From Burkholderia ubonensis subsp. mesacidophila (GTDB taxonomy: Bacteria > Pseudomonadota > Gammaproteobacteria > Burkholderiales > Burkholderiaceae): DNA of 64,000 bases. Location of the stretch: the NCBI RefSeq assembly GCF_002097715.1, contig NZ_CP020737.1, positions 3,673,664-3,737,663 on the forward strand, written 5' to 3'. The notes under the pieces were generated by a model that was not told the DNA's origin, did not search any database, and was given only the letters and a program-made list of their open reading frames with translations. Made by a program: the position numbers and the translations under genes. Within the stretch, counting starts at the first letter, position 1, and each line of letters starts with the position of its first letter. Of the stretch, positions 49,283 to 58,143 are shown one piece after another.

Positions 49283-49561
49283 TGATGCGCAAGTGCGGGC
49301 ACGGCAGCGCGCGGAACGCTCGCGCACGGCCGGCAGGATTGTTGGTCGCTTCGTTGGTAGCGGGCACTTTAACATCTCGCCGGGACACGCGCTTGAGGCG
49401 GCCTCGCGCCTGGCCGGGCGCGTCGGAGCGCACGGAAAGGACCGTGCGCCTCGCGACTTTTCGGCAGCCGCGAGGCGCACGCGGCGGGTTGCGCACGGTT
49501 GCGGGCATTCGTCTGCCGGATAGCGGGATGCGCCGGCCGGCAGCCTGCCCGCTTCGTTACG

Positions 49562-50485
49562 TCACCCGCCGCGCGCCGCGCCTGCGCGGTCGGCCACCTC
49601 GTTCCACAGATGGAGCGCCGCATACGCGCGCCACGGACGCCAGCCGTCCGTGCGGCGCTTCTGGCTCGCGAGCCGGTCGAGCGACGGATCGCGCGCGGTG
49701 ATCGACTGCATCAGCACGAGATCGGACGCGGGCCACGCGTCCGGGTCGCGCCACGCGCGCATCGCGATGTATTCGACGGTCCACGGGCCGATGCCGGGCA
49801 GGTCGAGCCACGCTTGGCGCAGCGTCGCGAGATCGGCCTGCGCGGGATCGAGCGGCACGTCGCCCGCCGCGACCGCGCGCGCCACGCCGGTGAGCGCCGC
49901 CGCCCGCTTGCCGGGCATCCCGATCTTCGCGAGATCGCACGCGGCGAGCGCGTCCGGCGTCGGGAACCGCCACGCAGGCGCACCGTCGTCGCTGTGCACG
50001 ACCCGCTCGCCCGCGCGCTCGACGAGCCGGCCGACGATCGTCGTCGCCGCCTTCACGCTGACCTGCTGGCCAACGATCGCGCGCACCGCGAGCTCAAAGC
50101 CCGACCACGCGCCCGGCACCCGCAGCCCCGGCGCGGCCGCGACAAGGGGCGCGAACCACGGATCGCGCGCCAGCTCCGTGCCGATCGCGGCCGGATCGGC
50201 GCGCAGGTCGAACATCGACGCGATGCGTGCGCCAAACGCGTCGTCGACGTGGCGCGCCGCCGCGCCCTCGACCGTCGCGACGAGGCAATGCCGGCGCGGA
50301 TGCCGCTCGACGGTGAGCCGGCCGGGCTCGCCCTTCAGGTCGACGATCCGTCGGTACGCGCCGCCTGCGACCCGCTCGACGCCCGGAATCGCGCGCCCGC
50401 TGAAGAAGCGCAGCACGCGCGCCCAGTCGTAGGGCGCCTTGAAGCGCAGCTCGAGTTGCACGGACGGCGGCACGCCGCCGCTCAT
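49562..50485 (-). CDS. alkA: DNA-3-methyladenine glycosylase II (AlkA-like)
   Basis: Removes alkylated bases from DNA. The 307-residue protein has the AlkA N-terminal domain (LELRFKAPYDWARVLRFFSGRAIPGVE in outline) and the helix-hairpin-helix with LPGIGPWTVEYIAMRAW, then the catalytic Asp in ASDLVLMQS. It lies 23 bases after ada on the same strand; together they form an adaptive-response operon in which Ada is sensor and activator. ATG 50485 is a choice among two possible starts. Confidence 0.92.
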   Translation of the reverse strand: MSGGVPPSVQLELRFKAPYDWARVLRFFSGRAIPGVERVAGGAYRRIVDLKGEPGRLTVERHPRRHCLVATVEGAAARHVDDAFGARIASMFDLRADPAAIGTELARDPWFAPLVAAAPGLRVPGAWSGFELAVRAIVGQQVSVKAATTIVGRLVERAGERVVHSDDGAPAWRFPTPDALAACDLAKIGMPGKRAAALTGVARAVAAGDVPLDPAQADLATLRQAWLDLPGIGPWTVEYIAMRAWRDPDAWPASDLVLMQSITARDPSLDRLASQKRRTDGWRPWRAYAALHLWNEVADRAGAARGG

Positions 50486-50508
50486 GGTTGCGATGGGGGT
50501 TGCGACCT

Positions 50509-51612
50509 TCAAGCTGCGCTGCCCTCCGTGACGGCGATGTCGGCCGTGTCGTCGTGCGCGTCGTGCGCATGGTGTGCCTCGGCCGCGAGCAGCGTCGCCT
50601 TGCGGCGCACGCCCCAGCGATAGCCGGCCAGCGCGCCGCCCTTCTGCACGACGCGATGGCACGGAATCGCGAGCGCCACCGGATTCGACGCGCACGCGGA
50701 CGCCACGGCCCGCACCGCGCGCGGCGCGCCGAGCGCCTCGGCAATCTCCGAATAGCTGCGGGTCTCGCCGTACGGAATGTTCGTCAACGCCTCCCACACG
50801 CGCTGCTGGAACGCGGTCGGCGCGATGTCGAGCGGCAGCTCGAAGGTGCGGCGGGTGCCGTCCAGGTACGCACCGATCTGCGCGACGAACGGCGCGAGCC
50901 GCGCGGGCGACTCGACCAGCTCGGCGCGCGCGAACGCGTCCTTCAGCGCGGCGACGAGCGGCGCGGGATCGTCGCCGAACGCGATCCGGCAGATGCCCTG
51001 CGCGGTCGCGGCGACCAGCACCGTGCCGAGCGACGTCGGCGCGGTCGCGTAGTCGATCCGCAGCCCCGCGCCCTGGCGGCGGAACGCCGACGGCGCCATT
51101 CCCAGCTCGCGCGGCACCGATGCATACAGCCGCGACGGCGAATTGAAGCCCGCGTCGACAGCCGCCTGCGTGACCGGCCGGCCGCTCTGCAGCGCCTGCC
51201 GCAACGCCGCGCCGCGCTGCGCGGCCTGGTACTGCCGCGGCGATACGCCGACCACGCGCTTGAACAGCCGCTGCAGGTGGAACGGGCTCACGTGCACCGC
51301 ATCGCTCAGTTGCTGGAGCGTGAGCCGCTCGGGATGCGCATCGAGCACCGCGCACGCGCGATTGACGATCTCGAGCTCGCGCGGCAGCCCCTCGGGCTGG
51401 CAGCGTTTGCAGGGACGGAACCCGGCCGCGCGTGCGGCGGCCGGATCGTCGAAGAAAGCGACGTGTTCGCGCCGCGGCAGCCGTGACGCGCAGGTCGGGC
51501 GGCAGAACACGCCGGTGGTGCGCACCGCGTAGAAGAATGCGCCGTCCGCCTGCGGATCACGGGCGGTCACGGCATTCCAGCGGGCGTCGTCGGTCGGATA
51601 GGCGGATTTCAT
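50509..51612 (-). CDS. ada: Bifunctional Ada: transcriptional activator and O6-methylguanine-DNA methyltransferase
   Basis: Ada repairs methylphosphotriesters and O6-methylguanine by self-methylation, and then activates repair genes. The 367-residue protein has an N-terminal zinc domain with four Cys (CRPTC and CKRC), an AraC-type helix-turn-helix (about 100-180; LSDAVHVSPFHLQRLFKRVVG in outline), and a C-terminal methyltransferase with active-site Cys in IPCHRVV. Length is close to E. coli Ada (354). Upstream of alkA in one operon. Confidence 0.95.
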   Translation of the reverse strand: MKSAYPTDDARWNAVTARDPQADGAFFYAVRTTGVFCRPTCASRLPRREHVAFFDDPAAARAAGFRPCKRCQPEGLPRELEIVNRACAVLDAHPERLTLQQLSDAVHVSPFHLQRLFKRVVGVSPRQYQAAQRGAALRQALQSGRPVTQAAVDAGFNSPSRLYASVPRELGMAPSAFRRQGAGLRIDYATAPTSLGTVLVAATAQGICRIAFGDDPAPLVAALKDAFARAELVESPARLAPFVAQIGAYLDGTRRTFELPLDIAPTAFQQRVWEALTNIPYGETRSYSEIAEALGAPRAVRAVASACASNPVALAIPCHRVVQKGGALAGYRWGVRRKATLLAAEAHHAHDAHDDTADIAVTEGSAA

Positions 51613-51837
51613 CGGAACCTCGCACTCTCAGTGTAGACGGTGCCTACTCTAGCCAGCCGCACGCACCGTCGCGCCCTGAATCTTGCTCTGTGATTCGCGC
51701 CGGCAAAACGGGGCGCATCAAAAAAAAACCGGCACGAACGGGCAACATTCGGGCCCATTAGTCACGGTTCCGTCACATTCATGTTGCAGTGCGGGTGCGG
51801 CAAAACGCCGTCCTGACGTTTTTTTACACAAACAATA

Positions 51838-51866
51838 TTGCGTCGCACCATCGCCGTGTGTATAGT
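51838..51866 (+). promoter_or_regulatory. Sigma70-type promoter of the candidate small RNA
   Basis: TTGCGT (51838-51843), exactly 17 bases, TATAGT (51861-51866). Transcription would start near 51870-51874. No coding sequence follows before the terminator at 51905-51938. Confidence 0.7.
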
Positions 51867-51867
51867 T

Positions 51868-51938
51868 GGACCTGTCTCCTCCATGTCTCCTCCTGATATG
51901 GATTAAGCCCGTTCCACGTGAGCGGGCTTTTTTTTCGT
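51868..51938 (+). ncRNA. Candidate trans-acting small RNA with twin anti-SD motifs
   Basis: About 70 bases between a good promoter and an intrinsic terminator. The 5' part has TGTCTCCTCC twice (51873-51882 and 51884-51893), which is complementary to Shine-Dalgarno sequences (GGAGGAGA). The 3' hairpin ends in eight Ts, the form needed for Hfq binding. No open reading frame of note is inside. The pattern is that of Hfq-dependent small RNAs that block ribosome binding; the identity with a named family cannot be told. Confidence 0.6.
51905..51938 (+). terminator. Intrinsic terminator of the candidate small RNA
   Basis: AAGCCCG and CGGGCTT flank an interior containing CACGTG, followed by eight Ts. 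Located between ada (divergent) and the VOC gene, whose start is 83 bases downstream. Confidence 0.85.
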
Positions 51939-52021
51939 CTGCCGATTCTGCCGCGCGCGCGGTCGCCCCCGTCGCCGTGGTCTACACTCGATGAACCTCG
52001 CTTGCCAAGGAGCGTTCACCA

Positions 52022-52435
52022 ATGAAACCGATCCTCCGCGGGCTCGATCACATCGTGCTTCGCGTGACCGACATGGCCGCGATGACGCGCTTCTACTGCG
52101 ACGCCGTCGGCTGCCGTGTGGAAAAAGAACAACCGGAACTCGGCCTCGTGCAGCTGCGCGCCGGCGACGCGCTGATCGACCTGCTCGCCGTCGGCGGGAA
52201 GCTCGACCGGCTCGACAGCGGGCCGCCCGGCGCCGGACGCAACCTCGATCACCTGTGCCTGCGCGTCGAGCCGTTCGACCCGCAGGCGCTCGCCGCGCAT
52301 TTCACCGCGCACGGCGCGCCGCCAGGCACGCTCGAGGAACGCTACGGCGCCGACGGCTACGGCCCGTCGATCTACCTGTTCGACCCGGAAGGCAACATGC
52401 TGGAGCTCAAGGGGCCGCCGGCCGCGATCGCGTGA
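52022..52435 (+). CDS. VOC superfamily (glyoxalase/dioxygenase-like) protein
   Basis: A 137-residue protein with two beta-alpha-beta-beta-beta modules. It has LDHIVLRVTDMAAMTRFYCDAVGC, NLDHLCLRVEPFD and YLFDPEGNMLELKG, which place it in the VOC superfamily; His9 and the later His/Glu are possible metal ligands. Reaction is not known. Its start has GGAG at eight bases. Convergent with yaeQ; the stop codons are 18 bases apart. Confidence 0.9.
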   Translation: MKPILRGLDHIVLRVTDMAAMTRFYCDAVGCRVEKEQPELGLVQLRAGDALIDLLAVGGKLDRLDSGPPGAGRNLDHLCLRVEPFDPQALAAHFTAHGAPPGTLEERYGADGYGPSIYLFDPEGNMLELKGPPAAIA

Positions 52436-52453
52436 GTGCGGCCGGCGTGTGCG

Positions 52454-53008
52454 TCACGCGTCGGCGCGCGCCTTGAGGACCGTCCATTCGACCGCGACCG
52501 GATCGTGATCCGCGCTCGAGATCCACGCGGCGCCGTCCTGCACCGTGCACTGCAGGCGCATCGTCCGCTCGGCGAGCCGCGCGAGCGCCGTCGCGACGCC
52601 GTCGTCGAGCGACAGCACCTGCACGTTGCGCAGCCGCTCCACCTTGCTGCGCACGCCTTGCCACCAGATATCCGACGTCTTGCCGCCGTACGCGATCACC
52701 GTCACCTGCGCGGCGCGGCCCGCCGCCTTCGAGATGCGCCGCTCGTCGGGCTGGCCGACCTCGATCCAGGCGTCGATCGCGCCCGTCAGGTCCTTCTGCC
52801 ACAGGTCGGGCTCGTCGGTATCCGACAGCCCCTTGCAGAACTCGAGCCGCTCGTGCGCGAACAGCCCGAACGCGGCGATCCGCACCATCATCCGCTCGTC
52901 GGTTTCCGACGGATGGCGCGCGACCGTCAGCGTGTGGTCGCCATAGTAGTGCCGATCCATGTCGGCGATTTGCAGTTCGGCTTTGTAGATCGTGGATTTG
53001 AGCGCCAT
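52454..53008 (-). CDS. YaeQ family protein
   Basis: A 184-residue protein that matches YaeQ (MALKSTIYKAELQIADMDRHYY; HPSETDERMMVRIAAFGLFA; WIEVGQPDERRISKA). YaeQ has a PD-(D/E)XK nuclease-like fold, with the Glu in DAWIEVG. A role in RfaH-independent transcription was proposed in E. coli but is not certain. Cytoplasmic. Confidence 0.93.
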   Translation of the reverse strand: MALKSTIYKAELQIADMDRHYYGDHTLTVARHPSETDERMMVRIAAFGLFAHERLEFCKGLSDTDEPDLWQKDLTGAIDAWIEVGQPDERRISKAAGRAAQVTVIAYGGKTSDIWWQGVRSKVERLRNVQVLSLDDGVATALARLAERTMRLQCTVQDGAAWISSADHDPVAVEWTVLKARADA

Positions 53009-53174
53009 GCGGAAAGTGCCCGGGCGGGCATCGGTTCAGGTCGGGCCGTGATGATACCGAAAGCCCGGCGTCCGCAGCATGACGCGCACAGCAGAACGGC
53101 CCGGCAGGCAGCCGGGCCGTGTCGATCCGCGCCGCCGGCTTGCGCCGGCGCGCGTGCGCCCATCGAACGGCGCG

Positions 53175-53522
53175 TTATTGCTTGATGAAGCGCGAATCGG
53201 TCCAGAGGCCTTGCTGGTCGCTGTTGTCGGCGCTGACGAACTGCACGTCGCCGTTGTCCACCGACACCACGCGGAAGCGCTGGCCTTCCGGCACCGACAG
53301 GCAGCGGAAGTCGTCGAAGTATTGCTGCTTCGCCTGCGAGTGGCCGTCGCGCTCGTGATTCAGTACGGAATCCAGATTATCTTTCGACAGGCAGCCCCAC
53401 GCGTTCTGCGTCAGCTGGATCTCCTGCCGCGGCTTCACGGCGGCATCGCCGCCTGCCTGGGCAATCGACACCACGGCAAATGCACCGACAAGCGCAACAA
53501 ACACACCGGTTCGTTTCATCAT
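53175..53522 (-). CDS. Small secreted protein of unknown function
   Basis: A 115-residue protein with a signal peptide (cleavage after SIAQA, about residue 22). The mature part has two cysteines (WGCLSK and FRCLSV) that could form a disulfide and a compact beta-rich core (QRFRVVSVDNGDVQFVSADN), perhaps SH3-like. Conserved-looking but without a family I recognise. Start is either of two adjacent Met codons. Confidence 0.8.
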   Translation of the reverse strand: MMKRTGVFVALVGAFAVVSIAQAGGDAAVKPRQEIQLTQNAWGCLSKDNLDSVLNHERDGHSQAKQQYFDDFRCLSVPEGQRFRVVSVDNGDVQFVSADNSDQQGLWTDSRFIKQ

Positions 53523-53911
53523 GTTCAGTCTCCCATGCGCACTGGCGACAGGCTGAGTTAGCTATGTGTTTAAAGGTCAGCGTGAAGCAACATTTTTCAG
53601 CTTAGGAGACCGATAGACGATAGCAAGCACATTTGTTGTGCGATCGCAATAGCGGCGAATTGTCGCACTCGGTGCGCCACACCTTTCGGCGACCTGTCGC
53701 CCGTGCGGCAAAAATCCATGCGCGGCCCGCTGCCTCGGGACGGGGGCCGCAAAGCCTTGTCCGGCAAGGCTTTCACCGAATCGCCACGACGCCGGATGAA
53801 CGGTTTGGATAATCCATTTCGATATCCGGACGATTTGATGCATCGCACATAAAGTCATCCGATGCGGGCGCGGCTTTACTGCATTGCGCCACGCTATTAA
53901 GCGCAAACAAG
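53523..53911. other. Region without a gene
   Basis: About 390 bases with a lower G+C than average in its first half (53540-53660). Short frames exist but lack ribosome binding sites and codon bias. It must carry the promoter of the small secreted protein gene; a TTGCTT lies near 53585 on the minus strand without a good partner. Confidence 0.4.
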
Positions 53912-53942
53912 AAAAATGCCAGGCATCGAAACCCTGGCATTT
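53912..53942 (-). terminator. Terminator of speG
   Basis: AAATGCCAGG and its complement with an eleven-base loop, followed on the minus strand by TTTTTC. It begins about ten bases after the speG stop. Confidence 0.85.
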
Positions 53943-53951
53943 ACCCGTACG

Positions 53952-54494
53952 TCAGGCCGCGCGCTGCCGTTCGAAAAAATCGCTCTGGAACTGACACATC
54001 CGGTAAGCGTTGTGATACGTCCCGTTGCCGAAGAATTCCTCGATCAATTCCGCCTCGTGCCGGAACCCGCATTTTTCATAAACGTGAATGGCCGCCGCAT
54101 TGGACGTATCCACGATCAGGTACAGCTTGCGCAGGTTCAGCACCTTGAACGCGTACGCGACCGCGAGACGCGTCGCCTGGCCCGCATAGCCGCGCCCCTG
54201 GCAGTGCGGCGCGATGATGATCTGGAATTCGCCGCGACGGTGGATGTAGTCGAGCTCGATCAGCTCGACGAGCCCGACCAGCTCGCCTTGCGGATCGACC
54301 GCGACGAAGCGGCGCTCGCGCTGGTCGTGCACGTGACGGTCATACAGTTGCGACAGCTCCGCGAAGGTTTCGTACGGCTCCTCGAACCAGTAGCGCATGA
54401 TCTTCGCGTCGTTGTTCAGTTCATGCACGAAGCGCAGGTCCTGACGCTCGAGCGGCCTCAGCGCGAGCGTGTGTGTTTCGTTTTGTAGTTGCAT
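53952..54494 (-). CDS. speG: Spermidine N1-acetyltransferase
   Basis: SpeG acetylates spermidine and spermine to avoid polyamine toxicity. The 180-residue GNAT protein is close to E. coli SpeG throughout: [57 protein letters not shown] (acetyl-CoA loop), [22 protein letters not shown] and [12 protein letters not shown] 54494 is the conserved start. It stands alone with a strong terminator. Confidence 0.95.
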   Translation of the reverse strand: MQLQNETHTLALRPLERQDLRFVHELNNDAKIMRYWFEEPYETFAELSQLYDRHVHDQRERRFVAVDPQGELVGLVELIELDYIHRRGEFQIIIAPHCQGRGYAGQATRLAVAYAFKVLNLRKLYLIVDTSNAAAIHVYEKCGFRHEAELIEEFFGNGTYHNAYRMCQFQSDFFERQRAA

Positions 54495-54648
54495 CGTAAG
54501 GGTCCTTGGATTGCACGCAATGAAGCGCAGGGGCGCCCTGTCAGGCGCAGTCCCGATTGCTCCCGGTGTACACGGTAAGAAAATGAACGTGGGCGAGGTT
54601 GAGAGCCTAGAATGGGTTAAGGGTTCCTGCCACCGCAAGGAGGCTATC

Positions 54649-54819
54649 GTGATCGAGCAAGTGATACTCGGTGTCTTTCTGGTGCTGCCGCTCGTGATCG
54701 TGGCTGTGCTGTTTTCCGATGAACTCTGGCAGGAACACCGGCGTCAGCATCCGCGCGACGAGAACGCCCCGCATATCGACTGGAAGCATCCGTGGCGCCG
54801 CGTGCGGCGCGGGCATTGA
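54649..54819 (+). CDS. Small single-span membrane protein
   Basis: A 56-residue protein starting with GTG 54649 behind a perfect AAGGAGG at five bases. Residues 4-22 ([18 protein letters not shown]) form one membrane segment, followed by a charged tail with many His, Arg and Trp. Unknown function. The longer frame from 54584 has no ribosome binding site. The strong SD and clean end support a real gene. Confidence 0.6.
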   Translation: MIEQVILGVFLVLPLVIVAVLFSDELWQEHRRQHPRDENAPHIDWKHPWRRVRRGH

Positions 54820-54897
54820 CGCATCCCGCGCCGGCCGGGTGCGTTTGCGCCCATTGCCGACGCGCGAGCCGTTTCGATCCCATTGCAAGGCGCTGAC

Positions 54898-55146
54898 GTG
54901 AACGACACCCCTTCCTCCCGCAAGCCGGATATCCCGCACGAAACGATCGACCTGCAGATCGCCGACGTGCTCGCCGGCATCGCCTACCCCGCGAACAAGG
55001 ATGCGATCGTCGACGCCGCGCGCGTTGCGGGCGCAAGCAACGAAGTGCTGTCGATGCTCGACGGGCTGCCCGAGCAGGACTACGCGGACATCGACGCCGT
55101 CACGCGCTGGGTCGCCGGCAACTACGGGCCGGGGCTGGGGATTTGA
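54898..55146 (+). CDS. DUF2795 domain protein
   Basis: An 82-residue protein, cytoplasmic. It shows the DUF2795 pattern: IADVLAGIAYPANKDAIVDAARVAGASNEVLSMLDGLPEQDYADI in outline. GTG 54898 has AAGG upstream; a TTG at 54883 is possible. Function of the family is unknown. Confidence 0.8.
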   Translation: MNDTPSSRKPDIPHETIDLQIADVLAGIAYPANKDAIVDAARVAGASNEVLSMLDGLPEQDYADIDAVTRWVAGNYGPGLGI

Positions 55147-55231
55147 GCGCGCGCCCATAACGCGCTAGGATCAGGCCGCACCGGTCGCGCGGCGGCCGGA
55201 CGGCTGCGCGCACGAACGCCTCGGAGACCTC

Positions 55232-56587
55232 ATGGAAGGCATCCTGATCCAGCACACCACGCGACGGCAAATCTGGTTCGCCACGCTGTCGGCACTCGCC
55301 ATCCTGCTCACGCTCGGCATCGCCGCACCACATGCGAACGTCGCGCTGCCCGCGGTCGAGCCGTTCATGCCGATGTGCGCGCTGACCGTGTTCACCACAG
55401 CCTGCATCGCGGCGTTCTTCCTCGGCGCGCAGTTCACCGTCACACGCCAGCCGGTGCTCGGTGCGCTCGGCGGCGCCTATGCGTTCACCGCGCTCGCCGT
55501 CGCGCTGCAGCTGCTGACGTTTCCCGGCGTGTTCGCGCCGCATGGCCTGCTCGGCGCACTGCCGCAAAGCGCCGCGTGGATGTGGATCTTCTGGCACGCG
55601 GGCTTTCCGTCCTTCGTGTTGCTGGCGCTGTTCGCGCGCGAGCGCATGGTGCGCAAGGCGATCAGCGCGCCGCGGATGCGCGGGTGGACGATCGCGCTGA
55701 TCGGCGGGCCGGCGGCCACGGCCGCGCTGCTGTGCGTGCTCGCGCTGAAGGTGCCGTTGCCGCCCGCGTTCCGTCCGCCCGGCGACGCGGCCGTGTTGCC
55801 GGTCAACGCGGTCGCGCTCGTCGTCTGGACGCTCAACGCACTCGCGCTCGCCGCCGTGCTGTTCACCGGCCGGCTGCGCACGACGCTCGACCTGTGGCTC
55901 GCGATCGCCGTGCTCGCGTGCCTCACCGATACCACGCTGAACCTGCTGAGCGCGAACCGCTTCACGGTCGGCTGGTACGTTGCGCGCGTGTTCAGCATGT
56001 TCACGCCCGGCGTGCTCGTCTGCGTGCTCGCGTGGGAAGTGACGATGCTGTATCAGCGCCTGTTCGAGGCGCACGCGACGCTGATACGCTCGTCCGCGCG
56101 CGACGGGCTGACGGGCGTCTACAACCGCAGCCACTTCAACGATCATTTCCACCTGCTGTTCCTGCAGGCGCGTCGGCAAGGCGAGCCGCTGTCACTGCTG
56201 ATGGTCGATGTCGATCATTTCAAGGCGTACAACGACGCGTTCGGCCACGTGAAGGGCGACGCATGCCTGATCGCGGTCGCGAATGCGCTGACGGGCGTCG
56301 TGCGCCGGCCCGCGGATCTCGTCGCGCGTTACGGCGGCGAAGAGTTCGCGATCGTGCTGCCGAACACCAGCGCGCGCGGCGCGCGGCTCGTCGCGGAGGA
56401 AGCGCGCGAGGCGGTGCTGCGGCTCAATCTGCCGACGCACGGGCCGGCCGGGCGCGTGTCGGTCAGCGTCGGCTGCGCGACTGCGTCGCCCGACGAACTG
56501 ACGATGCCGGATGCGCTGATCGAAGCAGCCGACGCCGCGCTGTATCGTGCGAAGGATGCCGGACGCAACCGGATCATGGCGGTGTGA
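55232..56587 (+). CDS. Membrane-bound diguanylate cyclase (GGDEF)
   Basis: Makes cyclic di-GMP. The 451-residue protein has an N-terminal membrane sensor of about 270 residues with eight hydrophobic segments (MASE4-like), then a GGDEF domain with [13 protein letters not shown] and the active-site GGEEF at 368-372. The inhibitory I-site RxxD is intact (RPAD, 359-362), five residues upstream, so product feedback is likely. It is preceded by GGAG at the start. No EAL domain. Confidence 0.93.
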   Translation: MEGILIQHTTRRQIWFATLSALAILLTLGIAAPHANVALPAVEPFMPMCALTVFTTACIAAFFLGAQFTVTRQPVLGALGGAYAFTALAVALQLLTFPGVFAPHGLLGALPQSAAWMWIFWHAGFPSFVLLALFARERMVRKAISAPRMRGWTIALIGGPAATAALLCVLALKVPLPPAFRPPGDAAVLPVNAVALVVWTLNALALAAVLFTGRLRTTLDLWLAIAVLACLTDTTLNLLSANRFTVGWYVARVFSMFTPGVLVCVLAWEVTMLYQRLFEAHATLIRSSARDGLTGVYNRSHFNDHFHLLFLQARRQGEPLSLLMVDVDHFKAYNDAFGHVKGDACLIAVANALTGVVRRPADLVARYGGEEFAIVLPNTSARGARLVAEEAREAVLRLNLPTHGPAGRVSVSVGCATASPDELTMPDALIEAADAALYRAKDAGRNRIMAV

Positions 56588-56723
56588 ACCGCCTTTTTTA
56601 ACGGGCGTTTTGACCGGAATAATCCGCCGTTACGCAATGCACGGCTGGGAAACGATTCCTTACAGCCGCTGCCGGGGGCGCTCGCTATGCTGGGTTCATC
56701 TTGAACCTGGGCAGGTGAGCGCC

Positions 56724-56861
56724 ATGAAAACCCTGTTGTTGATTGCCGGCGTCGCCGCGCTGTTGAGCGGCTGTGTCGTTGCGCCGTATGACGGTTATTA
56801 CGGTGGCGGGTATTACGGCGGCGGGTACTACCATCACCATCATCATCGGGATTGGGATTGA
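56724..56861 (+). CDS. Small Tyr/Gly/His-rich lipoprotein
   Basis: A 45-residue protein with lipoprotein signal and lipobox LLSGC (Cys16). The mature part is YYGGG repeats followed by five His and RDWD. It is probably a small outer-membrane lipoprotein; function unknown. ATG 56724 follows GCAGGTGAG. A related composition occurs in the secreted protein at 34410. Confidence 0.7.
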   Translation: MKTLLLIAGVAALLSGCVVAPYDGYYGGGYYGGGYYHHHHHRDWD

Positions 56862-57000
56862 GGGTGGTGAAGGCGGACAGCGGATCGCGCAGGAAGCCGC
56901 ACCGGTATTCCGCGGCGTCGAGCACGGCGAGCGGTTTGTCGGCTCGCCGCCTCCAGCGTGAGCGGCACCGAGCGCGCGCGGCGCTCCTTGCCGCGGGCCT

Positions 57001-57912
57001 TCAGCTGCCAGGCGTGCTTGATTTGTTGCGCGCCATCTCGGCAAACGAGAGCCCGGAGGTGACCGGCCTGCTGGGCGGCAGTACGCGGGGCTCCGGCTTG
57101 CGGGTCTCCAGAATCGTGTGCGCCTTGACTTCGTCACCGTCGGAGCCGTACGTCATCTTTGGATCGGATTCGGAATATCCATACTTGGTCGGGATGGAAT
57201 CGTTTCCGCGCGTGGTCTCCTGGAACCGCGAATAGACTGACGTCGCCTTGAACGTCGATCCCGCCGGCGCCTGGCGTAGAAACTCTGCCTCGAGCGTCGC
57301 GGAGGCTTTCGCCAGGCGCCCTTTGCATCCAACGTTCTCGTTGTCTCCGCACGGCCCGTCGTTGCCGTGATACTCGACTTCGACCTGCCAGGGTGCGGTT
57401 TTTGCGGCCGCGCCCATTGCCTGTTGGGCGATCTCGCGGCCTTCGAACAGCATTGGCACTTCCGCGTCATTGATCGAAATCCGCGTGTCATCGTGTCTCT
57501 GTGATCGCGCGATTCTCTCAGGCGACTGGTCGCGCCGACTCCCATCGCTGCCCGGCACATTTGCAACTGGCGTCCCGGGCGCCCCGTCACGCAGCGTGCT
57601 GTAATCGTCGAGTCTGGCGACCGTCTGAGCCCCGGGCCGTTTCACATAGGCTGCGGTCCGCCGGACGTCCGGCGCTTCAGTCCCGACCTTCACACTGATA
57701 CGCATCGCACTCCTGACACCGCCGCCCTGGAACCCGTGAACCTCCGTCATCGAATCGGAGCGTCGCAATGCCGCGAGCGGACCTTGTGTCGCCTGCGCCA
57801 TCGGCCGGGCGCCGGAAGCGCTCTGATTTGCATTCGCCTGCGTGGCCGGGTTCGATGTCGAGGGCTGCACGGTCGAGTTGGCCGGCTGATTGACAATGCG
57901 GGAATTCATCAT
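57001..57912 (-). CDS. Orphan effector-like protein of unknown function
   Basis: A 303-residue protein. The first 45 residues are rich in Ser, Asn, Gln, Thr and Ala with few charges, as in N-terminal type III secretion signals; there is no Sec signal. Residues 50-160 are basic and look disordered. Residues about 180-280 form a compact unit (WQVEVEYHGNDGPCGDNENVG, CKGRLAKASATLEAEFLR, STFKATSVYSRFQETTRGN) with two Cys. The gene is A/T-richer than the flanks and stands between a GGDEF block and mnmE. I do not recognise a family; ATG 57912 is chosen at the first of two Met codons. Confidence 0.6.
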   Translation of the reverse strand: MMNSRIVNQPANSTVQPSTSNPATQANANQSASGARPMAQATQGPLAALRRSDSMTEVHGFQGGGVRSAMRISVKVGTEAPDVRRTAAYVKRPGAQTVARLDDYSTLRDGAPGTPVANVPGSDGSRRDQSPERIARSQRHDDTRISINDAEVPMLFEGREIAQQAMGAAAKTAPWQVEVEYHGNDGPCGDNENVGCKGRLAKASATLEAEFLRQAPAGSTFKATSVYSRFQETTRGNDSIPTKYGYSESDPKMTYGSDGDEVKAHTILETRKPEPRVLPPSRPVTSGLSFAEMARNKSSTPGS

Positions 57913-58143
57913 GAAGGGGGCCTTCGTCGAAAGTGGGTGACCGCGGAACGTTACGCGGCGGGCGCCGGCCGAGACGTACGTTCGCGAAGCGACGTCCTGC
58001 CATGCGAACCCACTCGCCCCCCGACCACACTGCTGCGCCGCGATCTCGACACCAGCGCCCGAGAAGCACACGTGTTGCCGCGGCTCGCCTTCACCGACGA
58101 GAAAGGCTTTGATTGGCGATGTTTGCCAACAATAGGGGACGGG

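Noticed and set aside
51761..51776. Two GTCAC elements 11 bases apart, like a Pho box
   Set aside because: Spacing fits PhoB sites, but the flanking bases do not match well and no -10 lies at the proper distance; the small RNA promoter is about 60 bases away.
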